Source: JASLBX01 sp036374175
GTDB lineage: Bacteria; Actinomycetota; Actinomycetes; Jiangellales; Jiangellaceae
Direction: 5' to 3'
Length of the DNA: 64,000 nt
Assembly (NCBI GenBank): GCA_036374175.1
Contig: DASUUH010000124.1
Coordinates: forward strand, 1-64,000
Under the pieces are notes generated by a model. It had not been told where the DNA came from. It did not search any database and saw only the letters and a program-made list of their open reading frames with translations. Positions within the stretch are counted from its first letter, which is position 1; the number at the start of each line of letters is the position of its first letter. The position numbers were made by a program, and so were the translations under genes. Shown piece after piece: positions 1 to 10,348 of this stretch.

Positions 1-10
1 ATGCTACGGC

Positions 11-705
11 TCAGCCGTGCGGTGGAGAAGGCCGATACAGCGCGTCGACCTCGTCGGACAGCTTGGCGAGAACGTACTCGCGGCGCACCTTCTGGGTGGG
101 AGTCAGCTCGTCTCCAATGGCGAACTCACCGGGGAGAATGCAGAACCGCCGGACCGCCTCGGCTCGCGACACCAGGGTGAAGGGTCGTCACGCAGCCCCA
201 CCGTGCCGATCCGCTGGGCTCCCGGAAGGTTCAGCGTGATCGCAGCCGTGGTCTCAGTGAGGCCGTACCCCTCCAGGATGTGTACCCCCGCGCAGCGCAG
301 GAAGTGGCCGAGGACGTGGCCCAGTGGGGCACCTCCGCTGACGGCGTAGTGGACTCTGCCACCCATGGCTGCCCGCAGCTTCGTGTACACGAGCCGATCA
401 AATAGCCGGTGGCGGATCCGCAGGCCCGCGGTGAGCGCTCCGGTGTCGAGCGCCTGGCTGTAGGCGACCGCCGTTCGTGCCGCGGCGTCGAACACGCGGG
501 CTCGCCCGCTTGCGAGTGCCTTGCGCTGGGCTGTGTTGTACAGCTTCTCGAACACTCGGGGCACGGCCAGCACAATCGTCGGCTGGTACGCCGCCAGTTC
601 AGCCGGAACCTGGGTGAGGTCGCCAAGATGGGCGATCTGGGTGCCCTGGTGGAACGCGGCGAACTGGACGACCCGGGCCAGGATGTGCGAGAGGGCACAA
701 ACGGG
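11..705 (-). pseudogene. Remnant of long-chain fatty acid-CoA ligase (FadD15-like)
   Basis: This is a degraded AMP-forming acyl-CoA ligase. The intact middle section reads SHILARVVQF, then VPRVFEKLYN, then EGYGLTETTAAIT, all standard FadD motifs. The first roughly 240 residues, including the ATP-binding loop, are absent. After the IGTVG motif (near position 195) the frame is lost and about 150 residues are missing; the family's C-terminal block (RRFCILPGEF, then LTPTQKVRREYV) resumes in another frame and ends at a TGA at 11-13. The remnant lies 40 bp after the acyl carrier protein gene and was probably the last gene of that operon. Its 5' break falls at the TGTCCGGCCGGACG palindrome at 708-721. 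I see no way it could make an active ligase. Confidence 0.85.
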
Positions 706-707
706 AC

Positions 708-721
708 TGTCCGGCCGGACG
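708..721. repeat. 14-bp palindrome TGTCCGGCCGGACG (single copy)
   Basis: One copy of the palindrome family found at 6104, 6143, 19013, 19052, 27887, 27926, 27961 and 50686. It sits 24 bp after the stop of the acyl carrier protein gene and exactly where homology to FadD begins. Unlike three of the other loci it has no partner 39 bp away; the partner may have been lost with the front of fadD. Confidence 0.75.
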
Positions 722-745
722 GCTCTGGGCGGCCCGGGACTTCGC

Positions 746-1000
746 CTACAGGCGGGACGCTTCCAGGCCGGCCAGGTAGTCGACGCAGTCGCCGACGGTG
801 GCGAGCCTGGGGTAGTCGTCCTCATCGATGCGATGCGCGGACCGCTCGCTCAGCTGGGTGACCAGGTTCTCGAAGTCGAGCGAGTCCAGTTCTAGATCGT
901 CGCGGAGCGAAGTGCCTGCCGGCAGCGTGTCGAAGTCAGCGTCCGGGGCGACCTGACGAAGCGCCTCCCGCATCAGCTCGCGTGCCTTGTCACGTGTCAT
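746..1000 (-). CDS. Acyl carrier protein
   Basis: An 84-residue acyl carrier protein. The phosphopantetheine attachment serine is in the motif DLELDSLDFENL, and the flanking helices fit the four-helix ACP fold. The gene starts 7 bp after the E2 stop codon, so it is almost certainly co-transcribed with the 2-oxoacid dehydrogenase genes, and it precedes a broken acyl-CoA ligase. That context suggests a dedicated carrier that once took acyl groups from the ligase or dehydrogenase rather than the housekeeping fatty-acid ACP. The substrate is unknown. Confidence 0.88.
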   Translation of the reverse strand: MTRDKARELMREALRQVAPDADFDTLPAGTSLRDDLELDSLDFENLVTQLSERSAHRIDEDDYPRLATVGDCVDYLAGLEASRL

Positions 1001-1007
1001 TTGTGCC

Positions 1008-2405
1008 TCACAGTTTCTCGGGTTGGCTGAGACTGCGACCGATCACGTCGAGGAACCTGGCGCCGGTCGCGCCGTCGGTTGCCCGGTGATCCGCCGAGAG
1101 GGTCACGGTCGTCACCGGCCGTACGCCCAGCAGGCCGTCCACGGCCCACGGGCGCTCGACGATCCGGCCGACGCCGACCAGCGCCACCTGGGGTGGATAG
1201 ATGACGCCGTAGACTGACTCGACGCCGAGGTCACCCAGATTCGTGACAGTGATGGTCGCGCCGGTCATCTCCGAACCGCGCAGCCGGCCGGCTTTGGCCC
1301 GGGTCGCCAGGTCTCGCAGTCTGACCGCTAGGTCGGCCAATCGCAGTTGACCGGCGTCCATGATGGCGGGCGTGATCAGCCCGCCTCCGCGCAGCGACAC
1401 GGGGACCCCGAGATTGATGGCCTGACCCGGCACGAACTGATCGTTCTGCCAGAAGCCGTTGAGCCTCGAAACGTGCGCGGCGGCGATGGCTGTGGCGCGC
1501 AGGAACAGCGCTGCCGGGAGGATGCGCTCGTTGACCGGTAGCTCGCGGTTGCGCTCGCGGATCCAGGCCAGGGCCTCAGTGAGGTCGACAGTGGTGCGCA
1601 GGTAGTAATGCGGAATCTCGCGCTTCGAGCGGGCCATGAGCCGGGCCGTCGTCTGCCGGGCTGCCTCGGCGCGCCGTGCGGCTGCGTCGGGCTCAGCAGC
1701 GGTGAGCTCAGCAGCGGCGGGCTGTTCACCGGACTTCGATCGGGCAGGTTCTGACTGAGCCCTGGCCGCCGCCCGGACGTCATCGGTCCGGATCGCGCCG
1801 CCGCGCCCGCTGCCGTGCACCGAGCTCACGTCGACACCGAGCTGCTCGGCGAGCTGCCGCGCATACGGTGAGATCCTGGCCCCCGGGTGCGGTTGCCGTG
1901 CGGCCGTGCGACTGGCGGTCGACTCACTCGCGGCCCGCCGGACGTCCGCCCGGGTAATGGCGCCACCGCGGCCAGATCCGTGGACCGTGGCGAGGTCGAC
2001 GCTGAGTTCTGCTGCCATCCGTCGGATCAGTGGACCCGTAGCGGAGATGGGGTGCGCGACCGGCCCGGGCCCGTGCGGTGATACCCCGGCGGCTGCGGCA
2101 ACCGGTTCAGGTTGCGCCGGTGCCTCGGAACCTGCAGCACCAGGGGATGTGGGCGCCCCAAGCGCCGCGAACCTCGCCAGGGGAGCACCGACCGGAACCG
2201 TGGTCCCGGGCTCGACGACGATCTGCTGGACGACGCCGGGCCGAAAGCACTCCACCTCCATGATGGCCTTGGCCGTTTCAACCACGGCGACGATGTCTCC
2301 CTTGCTGACCTGGTCACCCGGCTTGACGAGCCATTCGACGAGCTTGCCCTCGTCCATGTCGGCGCCGAGGGAAGGCATCGTGAACTCGAAGATCTCAGCC
2401 ACCAT
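1008..2405 (-). CDS. pdhC: 2-oxoacid dehydrogenase E2, dihydrolipoamide acyltransferase
   Basis: E2 core of a pyruvate/acetoin-type 2-oxoacid dehydrogenase, moving the acyl group from lipoamide to CoA. Of 465 residues, 1-80 form a lipoyl domain with the probable lipoyl lysine at K46 (VVETAKAIMEVE). Two consecutive peripheral subunit-binding domains follow, about 119-156 and 176-214, each ending in a VHGSGRGGAI motif. The catalytic domain is about 245-465, with the active-site motif HRATDG at H440/D444. Most actinobacterial E2 proteins have one binding domain, so the duplication is notable. I start at the ATG at 2405 because the lipoyl domain begins there; it overlaps the E1beta end by 11 bp. 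A longer upstream in-frame extension has no domain support. No E3 gene is present. Confidence 0.92.
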   Translation of the reverse strand: MVAEIFEFTMPSLGADMDEGKLVEWLVKPGDQVSKGDIVAVVETAKAIMEVECFRPGVVQQIVVEPGTTVPVGAPLARFAALGAPTSPGAAGSEAPAQPEPVAAAAGVSPHGPGPVAHPISATGPLIRRMAAELSVDLATVHGSGRGGAITRADVRRAASESTASRTAARQPHPGARISPYARQLAEQLGVDVSSVHGSGRGGAIRTDDVRAAARAQSEPARSKSGEQPAAAELTAAEPDAAARRAEAARQTTARLMARSKREIPHYYLRTTVDLTEALAWIRERNRELPVNERILPAALFLRATAIAAAHVSRLNGFWQNDQFVPGQAINLGVPVSLRGGGLITPAIMDAGQLRLADLAVRLRDLATRAKAGRLRGSEMTGATITVTNLGDLGVESVYGVIYPPQVALVGVGRIVERPWAVDGLLGVRPVTTVTLSADHRATDGATGARFLDVIGRSLSQPEKL

Positions 2406-3384
2406 CGCCGATTGACCTCCGTACCGCGGCCACGACATCGACCTGCTGTGGCAAGGCGGCGTCCTCGAGGTGCTTCGGGTACGGCATCGGAACCTCCGCC
2501 GAACAGACTCGCTCGACTGGTGCGTCGAGGTCGTAGAAGGCCTGCTCGGTGATCCGGGCGCTGATCTCGGCGGAGATGCTGCCCGTGCGCCACCCCTCGT
2601 CGACCACGACGGCCCGGTGGGTTCGGGTGACCGAGTCGAGCAGGGTGGCATCGTCGAGCGGGCGCAGCGTACGAAGATCGATGACCTCGACATCTATACC
2701 TTCACCGGCGAGCGCATCTGCTGCCGCCAGGCTCGTCCCGAGGGTGGCGCCGTAGGTGATGACGGTGGCGTCGCGCCCGGGGCGGCGGATGGCCGCGCGG
2801 TCGATGTCGACCTCACGCACCGACTCGTCGAGCTGGCCCTTCATCGGGTAGAGCGCTCCCGGTTCGAAGATCAGTACCGGGTCCGGGTCCGCCAGCGCCG
2901 TCCAAAGCATGCCGCGGGCATCCTCGAGCGTGGCCGGGACCACAATCCGGATACCGGGGATGTGTGCGTACCAGCCCTCCAGGCTGTGCGAGTGCTGCGC
3001 GGCGAGCTGGCGCCCGGCCCCGGTCGTCATCCGGATCACGATTGGGACGTTGAGCTGGCCTCCCGACATGTGCAGGAGAGTGGCGGCGTTGTTGACGACC
3101 TGATCGAGCGCCAACATGCTGAAGTTGACGGTCATGATCTCCACGATCGGGCGCATGCCGCCGAGGGCCGCGCCTATGCCCGCACCGACGAACGCCGACT
3201 CGGACAGTGGCGTGTCGCGGACGCGGTCCGATCCGAACTCCTCGAGCAGCCCAAGGCTGACCGCGAAGCAGCCGCCGTACCGCCCGACGTCCTCACCCAT
3301 CAGGAACACGCGATCGTCGCGGATCAGCGCGTCCCGGATCGCGGCTCGCATAGCCTCGCGGTAGGTGGTTTCGATGGTGCTCAT
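2395..3384 (-). CDS. pdhB: 2-oxoacid dehydrogenase E1 beta subunit (pyruvate/acetoin type)
   Basis: A 329-residue transketolase-like beta subunit of the thiamine-diphosphate decarboxylase. The N-terminal pyrimidine-binding domain carries FLMGEDVGRYGG and the C-terminal domain has VVVDEGWRTGSISAEI; the length is normal for the family. The start ATG at 3384 overlaps the E1alpha stop as ATGA, indicating translational coupling. Sequence alone does not decide between pyruvate, acetoin and branched-chain substrates. The adjacent acetyl-CoA synthetase favours a two-carbon product. Confidence 0.92.
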   Translation of the reverse strand: MSTIETTYREAMRAAIRDALIRDDRVFLMGEDVGRYGGCFAVSLGLLEEFGSDRVRDTPLSESAFVGAGIGAALGGMRPIVEIMTVNFSMLALDQVVNNAATLLHMSGGQLNVPIVIRMTTGAGRQLAAQHSHSLEGWYAHIPGIRIVVPATLEDARGMLWTALADPDPVLIFEPGALYPMKGQLDESVREVDIDRAAIRRPGRDATVITYGATLGTSLAAADALAGEGIDVEVIDLRTLRPLDDATLLDSVTRTHRAVVVDEGWRTGSISAEISARITEQAFYDLDAPVERVCSAEVPMPYPKHLEDAALPQQVDVVAAVRRSIGDGG

Positions 3385-4342
3385 GACCGCTCCGAGTAGA
3401 CGAACCGGGTCAAGTCTGTGACCGGCTCCCACGGGCCGGCCTCCGCTGCCTCCTCGGCGCGTGCCAGCTCGTCGGCCACCTCGCGCTCAATGGCTTCAAG
3501 GTCCCCGTCGCCGAGCTCGCCGTCGGTTCGCATCCGCGCCACCAGGGCATCGATGGGGTCACGCTGCTTCCACTCTTCGATCTCCGCCTTGTCGCGGTAG
3601 CGGTCCGGGTCGTACATCGAGTGCGCGCGGAACCGGTACGTGCGCAGCTCCAAGAACACCGGTCCGCCGCCGGCGCGGATGATCTCCACCGCACGGTGCG
3701 CAGCGTCCTCGACGGCGAGCACGTCCATGCCGTCGACCGGCCAGGCGGGCAAGCCGTAGGACGCCGCACGAAGGGCCAGGTCGGTTTGCCCGTGGGTGCG
3801 GGCCAGCGCAGTGCCCATTGCGTAGTGGTTGTTCTCGCAGGCGAACAGCACCGGCAACTGCCACAACGTGGCGAGGTTGACGGACTCGTGGAACTCGCCT
3901 TCGGCGAACGCGCCGTCGCCGAAGAAGCAGGTGGTGACCCGATGCGAACCCCGCATCGCGTCCGCTAGCCCGAGCCCGACTGCAAGCGGAATTCCACCGC
4001 CGACGATGGCGTTGCCCCCGTAGAAATGCCGGTCGGCGTCGAACAGATGCATCGATCCGCCCCTGCCGCGGCTGCAGCCATTGGTCCGGCCATACATTTC
4101 GGCCATTACCGCGTCCATGGGGACTCCGCGCGCCAGGGCGTGCCCGTGCTCGCGGTAGGTGGAGACGATCGGCTCGTCAGGACGCAGGGCGCCGATGACA
4201 CCGGTCGCCACCGCTTCCTCTCCTACGTACAGGTGAAGGAAGCCACGGATCTTGGCGGCGCTGTAGAGCTCGGCACACCTCTCTTCGAAGCGGCGGATCC
4301 GCAGCATCTGGCGCAGCAACTCCAGCCGGTGTTTGGCGCTCA

Positions 4343-4343
<1 letters not shown>
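3381..4343 (-). CDS. pdhA: 2-oxoacid dehydrogenase E1 alpha subunit (pyruvate/acetoin type)
   Basis: A 320-residue alpha subunit that binds thiamine diphosphate. The ThDP motif begins with FFGDGAFAEGEFHESVNLA and ends with ENNHYAMGT, and the SRGRGGSMH and GGNAIVGGGIPLA motifs are typical of pyruvate and acetoin dehydrogenase E1alpha. The ATG at 4343 touches the acetyl-CoA synthetase stop; a GTG at 4346 would extend it by one codon. With the next two genes it forms an E1-E2 complex that oxidises a 2-oxoacid to acyl-CoA and NADH. The pair is probably pyruvate-specific, but acetoin is possible. Confidence 0.92.
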
Positions 4344-6070
<1,727 letters not shown>

Positions 6071-6103
6071 CTTTCCTCCGGTGCTGCAACTCCCGATGTC
6101 GGG

Positions 6104-6156
6104 TGTCCGGCCGGACAGCTCAGTGGGCTGCACAGACGGGCCTGCCCGGCCGGACA
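6104..6156. repeat. Paired palindromes, 39 bp apart (between CBS-BON gene and acsA)
   Basis: TGTCCGGCCGGACA at 6104-6117 and TGCCCGGCCGGACA (one mismatch) at 6143-6156, separated by a 25-bp spacer, so the centres are 39 bp apart. The nearer copy is 19 bp past the stop of the CBS-BON gene; the farther one is 34 bp ahead of the acsA start. The same geometry recurs at 19013-19065 and 27887-27939 with unrelated spacers. Either a terminator/REP-type element for the upstream gene or a double operator for acsA is possible. Confidence 0.85.
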
Positions 6157-6175
6157 GCTCGGGGCGGCCGAGGAG

Positions 6176-6862
6176 CTATATCTCCAGGTCGGCCGGCATA
6201 GTGGGCGGCGCGTGTTCGTAGACGTAGCGCAGGTTGTCGACCACGGCGACGACGCCGTCGATACCCCACACCAGGCTGATAGCGATCGGCACGTAACTCT
6301 TGCGTTCGACGCGGCCGCTCAGCGTCACCACGCCATCGCTGACCGAAACCTCGATCTCATGCGGGTCGGTCCATATCGCGTACGGGACGATTTCGCGCAG
6401 CGTCGCCTCGCGGATCTCGTCGTCCGGTCGCAGGAACACCCGCAGCAGGTCCCCGCGGCTGACGATGCCGGCGATCCGGCCGTCGTCATCGACCACGACC
6501 AGGCGGGTGACGTGGTGTGCCGCCATCGTCCGGGCGGCTTCGACGACCAGCGCGTCCGGCTTCGTGCTCACCGCCGGAGACGTCATCAAATCGGCGGCGA
6601 TCCGGCCCTCGGCCTTGCTCACCTCACTGCGGTGAAAGAGCCGGCGGTACCACGGCGGACGTGGCTCGGTGCGGAACTCCTCCTTGCGCAGCAGGTCGGT
6701 CACGGAAACCAGGCCGAGGACGCGGTCGTCGTCGGCGACGACCGGGACGGACCGGATCTTGTGCTCGGCGACGAGATGAACGATTCGCTTGAATGGAGTG
6801 CCAGGACCGACCGTCACAACGTCACGCGTCATGACGTCGGCCACTTTTGTGCGCCTACGCAT
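6176..6862 (-). CDS. CBS-pair and BON domain protein
   Basis: A 228-residue cytoplasmic protein with two CBS repeats (about residues 8-60 and 90-145, with VMTRDVVTV and LMTSPAVST openings and GLVSVTDLL / GIVSRGDLL closings) and a C-terminal BON domain (about 150-220, VSDGVVTLSGRVERKS). CBS pairs usually bind adenine nucleotides; BON domains are linked to membranes or phospholipid. Related CBS proteins such as Hrp1 are DosR targets in mycobacteria. The ATG at 6862 has a clear ribosome binding site (GGAGGTGG). It is divergent from the V-type ATPase operon, and the shared upstream region has several DosR-like boxes. The precise ligand is unknown. Confidence 0.88.
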   Translation of the reverse strand: MRRRTKVADVMTRDVVTVGPGTPFKRIVHLVAEHKIRSVPVVADDDRVLGLVSVTDLLRKEEFRTEPRPPWYRRLFHRSEVSKAEGRIAADLMTSPAVSTKPDALVVEAARTMAAHHVTRLVVVDDDGRIAGIVSRGDLLRVFLRPDDEIREATLREIVPYAIWTDPHEIEVSVSDGVVTLSGRVERKSYVPIAISLVWGIDGVVAVVDNLRYVYEHAPPTMPADLEI

Positions 6863-6948
6863 GATCCACCTCCGTGTCGGCTGAGGCCCTACTCGGAAAC
6901 TAAGGGCCGGACGACGTCGCGTGGCAGAGGCGGATGCCCCGCAGAATC

Positions 6949-7035
6949 GGGACCTTCGGCAGCGTTCGTACACACCTCGAGCGCCGACGGATGGCGAGGG
7001 CGAAAGGTCCAGGCCGCGGGGACTTTCGGGCCTAC
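6949..7035. promoter_or_regulatory. Three DosR-like boxes in the CBS / V-ATPase divergent promoter
   Basis: GGGACCTTCGGC at 6949-6960, AGGGCGAAAGGTCC at 6997-7010 (inverted orientation) and GGGGACTTTCGGGCCTAC at 7018-7035. They resemble the DosR/DevR half-palindrome GGGACTTTCGGCCCT, and the last two are about 22 bp apart, typical of paired DosR sites. They lie between a gene reading left (start 6862) and the ATPase operon reading right (start 7096). The assignment to a DosR-like regulator is inferred from motif and gene content. Confidence 0.65.
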
Positions 7036-7095
7036 GGTGATCGGCCCGGCAGCGCGCATGGTGGAGTCGACCGAATGTAGCCGCCTGGGGATGCG

Positions 7096-7548
7096 ATGGC
7101 GTTATCCGACTTGCTGCAACGGCTCCGCCCCGCCGGCGCGCCGGGCGGGGCCGCGGCGGTCGCGGTGCCGGCCGAGGAAGAGGACCCGGTCGCGGCGGAG
7201 CTGGCGCCCGTCTTCGAGGCCCTCGCCTCGGTCCTCGCCGAATGTGACCGGATCCGCACGTCCGCCGAGCAGGCGGCCGCCGACGAGATCGCCCGCGCCC
7301 GTCGCGAGGCCGAGGTCATGGTCGCCGACGCCACCTCACGGGTGCCCGCCGAGCGGGCGGCGGCCGCAGCGATGATCCACCGCTCCGGCGACGCGGCGGC
7401 GGACGCGCTGCTCGCCGAAGCACAGCAGGCGGCGGCCAGGTTGCGGACCGACGGCGCCCAACGGGTGGCCGAGCTGACCGAACGGGTCGTGGCGAACATC
7501 CGCGCCGCGATCACCGCGCGGGCCGGGCCGCCAGAGGTGAAGCGATGA
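7096..7548 (+). CDS. V/A-type ATPase peripheral stalk subunit (G/H-like)
   Basis: A 150-residue, alanine/arginine/glutamate-rich protein predicted as one long coiled coil from about residue 45, as in the G/H stalk subunits that brace the catalytic head of V/A-type ATPases. It has no catalytic motif, so the assignment rests on being first in a complete V-type operon and on composition. Its last codons overlap the next gene as ATGA. The ATG at 7096 has only a weak ribosome binding site (TGGGG). Confidence 0.7.
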   Translation: MALSDLLQRLRPAGAPGGAAAVAVPAEEEDPVAAELAPVFEALASVLAECDRIRTSAEQAAADEIARARREAEVMVADATSRVPAERAAAAAMIHRSGDAAADALLAEAQQAAARLRTDGAQRVAELTERVVANIRAAITARAGPPEVKR

Positions 7549-8477
7549 CTACCGGCTGGGTTGCCGCTACGGTGCGCGCGAGGGCGATGGCCCGCCGCCG
7601 CGTCGGGCCGGTGCTGGCCCGCCGGGTGGCCGCGGCACCAAGCCTGGCCGCCGGCCTCGCGCTGCTCGAAGGCACCGCCTTTGAGCGGGTCGCCACGCCC
7701 GGTACACCGCTGCTCGACGCAGAGCACGGCATTAAGGCCGAGCAACTGTGGGAGTTGAGAGTGCTGGCGGGCTGGTTGCCGGCCGCGGGCACACCGCTTG
7801 CCCGAGCGCTGGCGGCGCGCTTCGAACGGGCCAACATCGAAGCACACCGGATTCGGTTGGCAGGGGGGCCGGCACCCCCGCTGTTCACGCTCGGCACGCT
7901 GGCGATGTCGTGGCCGCGGCTGGCCGCCACGTCGTCGCTGGAGGAGCTGCGGCGTGAACTGGCGGCGTCGATCTGGGGAGATCCGGGCGGCATGAGCGCG
8001 ACCGAGTTGCACGACGCACTACTCGCCGCATGGTTGCGGATGGTGGCCGCAGCGTCGGCCGGGCTGGACCGGGTGCAGCGGTGGGTGGCGGGCGGTGCCG
8101 TGATGCTGGTCGCGAGGACCCTCGCCACAGTCTCACCCGAGCCGCCCGACACACTGCGCCGGACGGTAACGCCACTGCTCGGCTGGCGTGCGGCCGAGGC
8201 GGGATCACTCGCCGACCTGCATGCCAGGCTTCCGGCCACTGCTCGATGGGCACTGGCCGGTATCGACGATCCGCGCCGGCTGTGGCAGGCGGAGGCGCGG
8301 CTGCGGGCCCGGATCGAATCCGACGGATTCCGGATGCTCCGAACCTCCCACCCGGGACCTGCCCCGGTGGTCGGTGCGATCGCGGTGCTCGCCGTCGACG
8401 GCTGGCGGCTGCGCGTCGCTCTGGCGTGTGCAGCGGCCGGCACCGGCCCGAGTGAGGTGCTCGATGTCGTGGCGTGA
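7545..8477 (+). CDS. atpC: V/A-type ATPase subunit C (central connector, d-like)
   Basis: A 310-residue, mostly alpha-helical protein with no enzyme motif, of the length and operon position of the V/A-type C (eukaryotic d) subunit that joins the central shaft to the membrane ring. Detectable similarity is low: repeated helix pairs such as SLEELRRELAAS and SLADLHARLPAT suggest the three-lobed C fold. The start ATG overlaps the preceding stop by 4 bp. Given its neighbours the call is likely, but it would be hard to make from sequence alone. Confidence 0.68.
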   Translation: MTTGWVAATVRARAMARRRVGPVLARRVAAAPSLAAGLALLEGTAFERVATPGTPLLDAEHGIKAEQLWELRVLAGWLPAAGTPLARALAARFERANIEAHRIRLAGGPAPPLFTLGTLAMSWPRLAATSSLEELRRELAASIWGDPGGMSATELHDALLAAWLRMVAAASAGLDRVQRWVAGGAVMLVARTLATVSPEPPDTLRRTVTPLLGWRAAEAGSLADLHARLPATARWALAGIDDPRRLWQAEARLRARIESDGFRMLRTSHPGPAPVVGAIAVLAVDGWRLRVALACAAAGTGPSEVLDVVA

Positions 8478-9759
8478 GGGACTGCAGCCGGTTCGCATGC
8501 AGCGCGTCGCGCTGGTGGCGCCGGCAACCCAGATCGAACCCATGCTGGAGCGCGTCGGTGACGCCGGTGTAGTCCAGCTCGAACCACTCGACGTCGAGCC
8601 GTCCCGCGAAGTGGAACTGAAGCGACGGACGGGCCAAGCGGTGACCCGAGGCCCAGTGAGTGCGCTGGCCGGATGGGTGCCGGCGCCGGCCCTGCCGCAG
8701 CTCACGGACCAACTGGCCCCGCTGGGAGCGGCCGTCGTGCCGCTTGTGCCGCCGCGGGGAATCCAGCCACCCACCCTGCTCGAGCGGCAGCGCCGGTCCC
8801 GGGCATTCGACCCACTGGTCCAGGGCTACGCCACGGTGCCGTACGCCGACGTCGACCCGACGCTGGTGGCCGGGCTGGCGTACGTCGTGATGTTCGGGAT
8901 GATGTTCGGCGACCTCGGTCACGGGCTGCTGATACTCGTTGCGGCCTGGTTGCTTCGTAGCGGCAGATTCCGGCGGCTCGCGAAGGTCCAGAGGGCGTGG
9001 CCGTTCCTGGCCGGTGCAGGGTTCACCGCCGCCGGCTTCGGAGTGCTCTACGGCGAGTTCTTCGGCCCAACCGGAGTGATTCCCGTGGTTTGGCTGGCAC
9101 CCATGGAAGACCCGGTGCCACTACTCGGCGCGGCCGTGGCCGTGGGCGCGTTTCTGCTCGCCGGCGCCTACGTGATCGGCACTGTTAACCGGGTGCGCGA
9201 GGGCGGGTGGGTCTACGCGCTGTACGCACGGTCGGGCATCGCCGGAGGTCTGCTGTTCCTGGCGCTCGGTTTGCTCGCGGGCGGCATCTACCTGGACGTC
9301 GACATCCTCATGGCAACTGCCGTCGGCATGGCGGTCGTGGCTTCGGTGCTGGCCTTCCTGGGACTGCTGGCGACCGCCGGCGGCGGCGCGGCGGGTGTGG
9401 TTCAGGCGGTCGTCGAACTCTTCGACCTGATCATCCGCGTGGGTTCGAACCTGGTGTCGTTTGCCCGGCTGGCCGCATTCGGGCTCACCCATGCGGCGTT
9501 GAGCGCGGTGGTGTGGGAGGGCACAACCGCGGTCTGGGGCCCCGGCCTGTCGGCGATCGCAGCCGTGGTGCTGTTCCTGGCCGGCAACGCCGTCGCGCTG
9601 ACCCTCGAAGCGCTGGTCGCCGGCATCCAGGCACTGCGCCTGGAGTACTACGAGCTGTTCTCACGCGTGTTCGACACCGAGGGCCGGCCATTTCGCCCCT
9701 GGGTCCTGCCGGCCCGAGGCACGCAATCGAACACCCCACAACAGGAGGTGACCGGATGA
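8464..9759 (+). CDS. atpI: V/A-type ATPase subunit I (a-type membrane stator), shortened
   Basis: Proton-channel half of the membrane sector. About 431 residues against 600-700 usual: the C-terminal membrane part has some seven to eight helices, including FGMMFGDLGHG, RVGSNLVSFARLAAFG and ALRLEYYELFSRVF, where the arginine aligns with the essential channel arginine. The N-terminal cytoplasmic domain is cut to about 110 residues (starting MQRVALVAPATQIEPMLERV), so the long hairpin that contacts the stalks is mostly missing. I start at the ATG at 8464, overlapping subunit C by 14 bp; an ATG at 8497 is an alternative. Confidence 0.85.
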   Translation: MSWREGLQPVRMQRVALVAPATQIEPMLERVGDAGVVQLEPLDVEPSREVELKRRTGQAVTRGPVSALAGWVPAPALPQLTDQLAPLGAAVVPLVPPRGIQPPTLLERQRRSRAFDPLVQGYATVPYADVDPTLVAGLAYVVMFGMMFGDLGHGLLILVAAWLLRSGRFRRLAKVQRAWPFLAGAGFTAAGFGVLYGEFFGPTGVIPVVWLAPMEDPVPLLGAAVAVGAFLLAGAYVIGTVNRVREGGWVYALYARSGIAGGLLFLALGLLAGGIYLDVDILMATAVGMAVVASVLAFLGLLATAGGGAAGVVQAVVELFDLIIRVGSNLVSFARLAAFGLTHAALSAVVWEGTTAVWGPGLSAIAAVVLFLAGNAVALTLEALVAGIQALRLEYYELFSRVFDTEGRPFRPWVLPARGTQSNTPQQEVTG

Positions 9760-10127
9760 GACGGTGGCTGGCCCAGCCCGCAATGCGGCGAGCGGTGCTC
9801 GTCCTCAACGTGGCGCTGTTCGTGATCGGACTTATCGTTATGGCGACGATCGTGATCACGGCGTTTCCGGCGGAGGCCGCGACGGTGGCCCAGGCGACGC
9901 AGGCGGCTCAGGAAACGAACGGAACCGCTCTGCTCGCGGCGGCGATAGCGGTGGCCGGCTCGTCGATCGGCGCCGCGATAGCAGTGGCGTACACGGGGTC
10001 GGCGGCGCTTGCGGCGATGAGCGAGCGGCCGGAGATGTTCGGCCGTTCGATGGTGATCGTCGGACTTGCCGAAGGTATTGCGATCTATGGCTTGATCATC
10101 GCGATCATCTTGGTCGGGCGGGCCTGA
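9756..10127 (+). CDS. atpK: V/A-type ATPase subunit K (rotor ring proteolipid)
   Basis: A 123-residue proteolipid. A hydrophobic N-terminal helix (about 13-38), possibly a cleaved signal-like segment, is followed by the two ring helices: AGSSIGAAIAVAYTGSAAL and SMVIVGLAEGIAIYGL. The glutamate in GLAEGIAIYGL is the probable ion carrier. Length and layout match single-hairpin bacterial V/A-type rings. A strong ribosome binding site (AGGAGGTG) precedes the ATG, which overlaps the subunit I stop, fitting a need for many ring copies. Confidence 0.87.
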   Translation: MRRWLAQPAMRRAVLVLNVALFVIGLIVMATIVITAFPAEAATVAQATQAAQETNGTALLAAAIAVAGSSIGAAIAVAYTGSAALAAMSERPEMFGRSMVIVGLAEGIAIYGLIIAIILVGRA

Positions 10128-10348
10128 TGGAGACTGTCGCGGTTCTCGGAGAGCGCGCCCAGATCCAGGGCTACGCGCTTGTCGGCGCGCTGCCGCTCGT
10201 GGCCGAGACCGCCGAACAAGTGCGGGACGAGTGGGGCAGGTTGCCACCCGGCGTACGGGTCGTCGTACTGACTCCCGCGGCCGCCGCGGCGCTGTCGGCT
10301 GCCCGCGAAGCACCCGGTGCCGCGATGACGGTGGTGATGCCGGCATGA
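10127..10348 (+). CDS. atpF: V/A-type ATPase subunit F, short
   Basis: A 73-residue protein with the small Rossmann-like pattern of subunit F, the regulatory part of the rotating shaft (VAVLGERAQIQGYALVG, then VRVVVLTPAAAAAL). Typical F subunits have about 100 residues; the usual C-terminal helix that reaches into the catalytic head appears to be missing. The start overlaps subunit K by one base (TGATG) and its end overlaps subunit E as ATGA, so translation is coupled. Confidence 0.78.
   Translation: METVAVLGERAQIQGYALVGALPLVAETAEQVRDEWGRLPPGVRVVVLTPAAAAALSAAREAPGAAMTVVMPA

Noticed and set aside
1008..2693. Longer E2 start at 2693
   Set aside because: The extra 96 residues are Arg/Ser-rich, overlap the E1beta gene and precede a perfect lipoyl-domain start at 2405.
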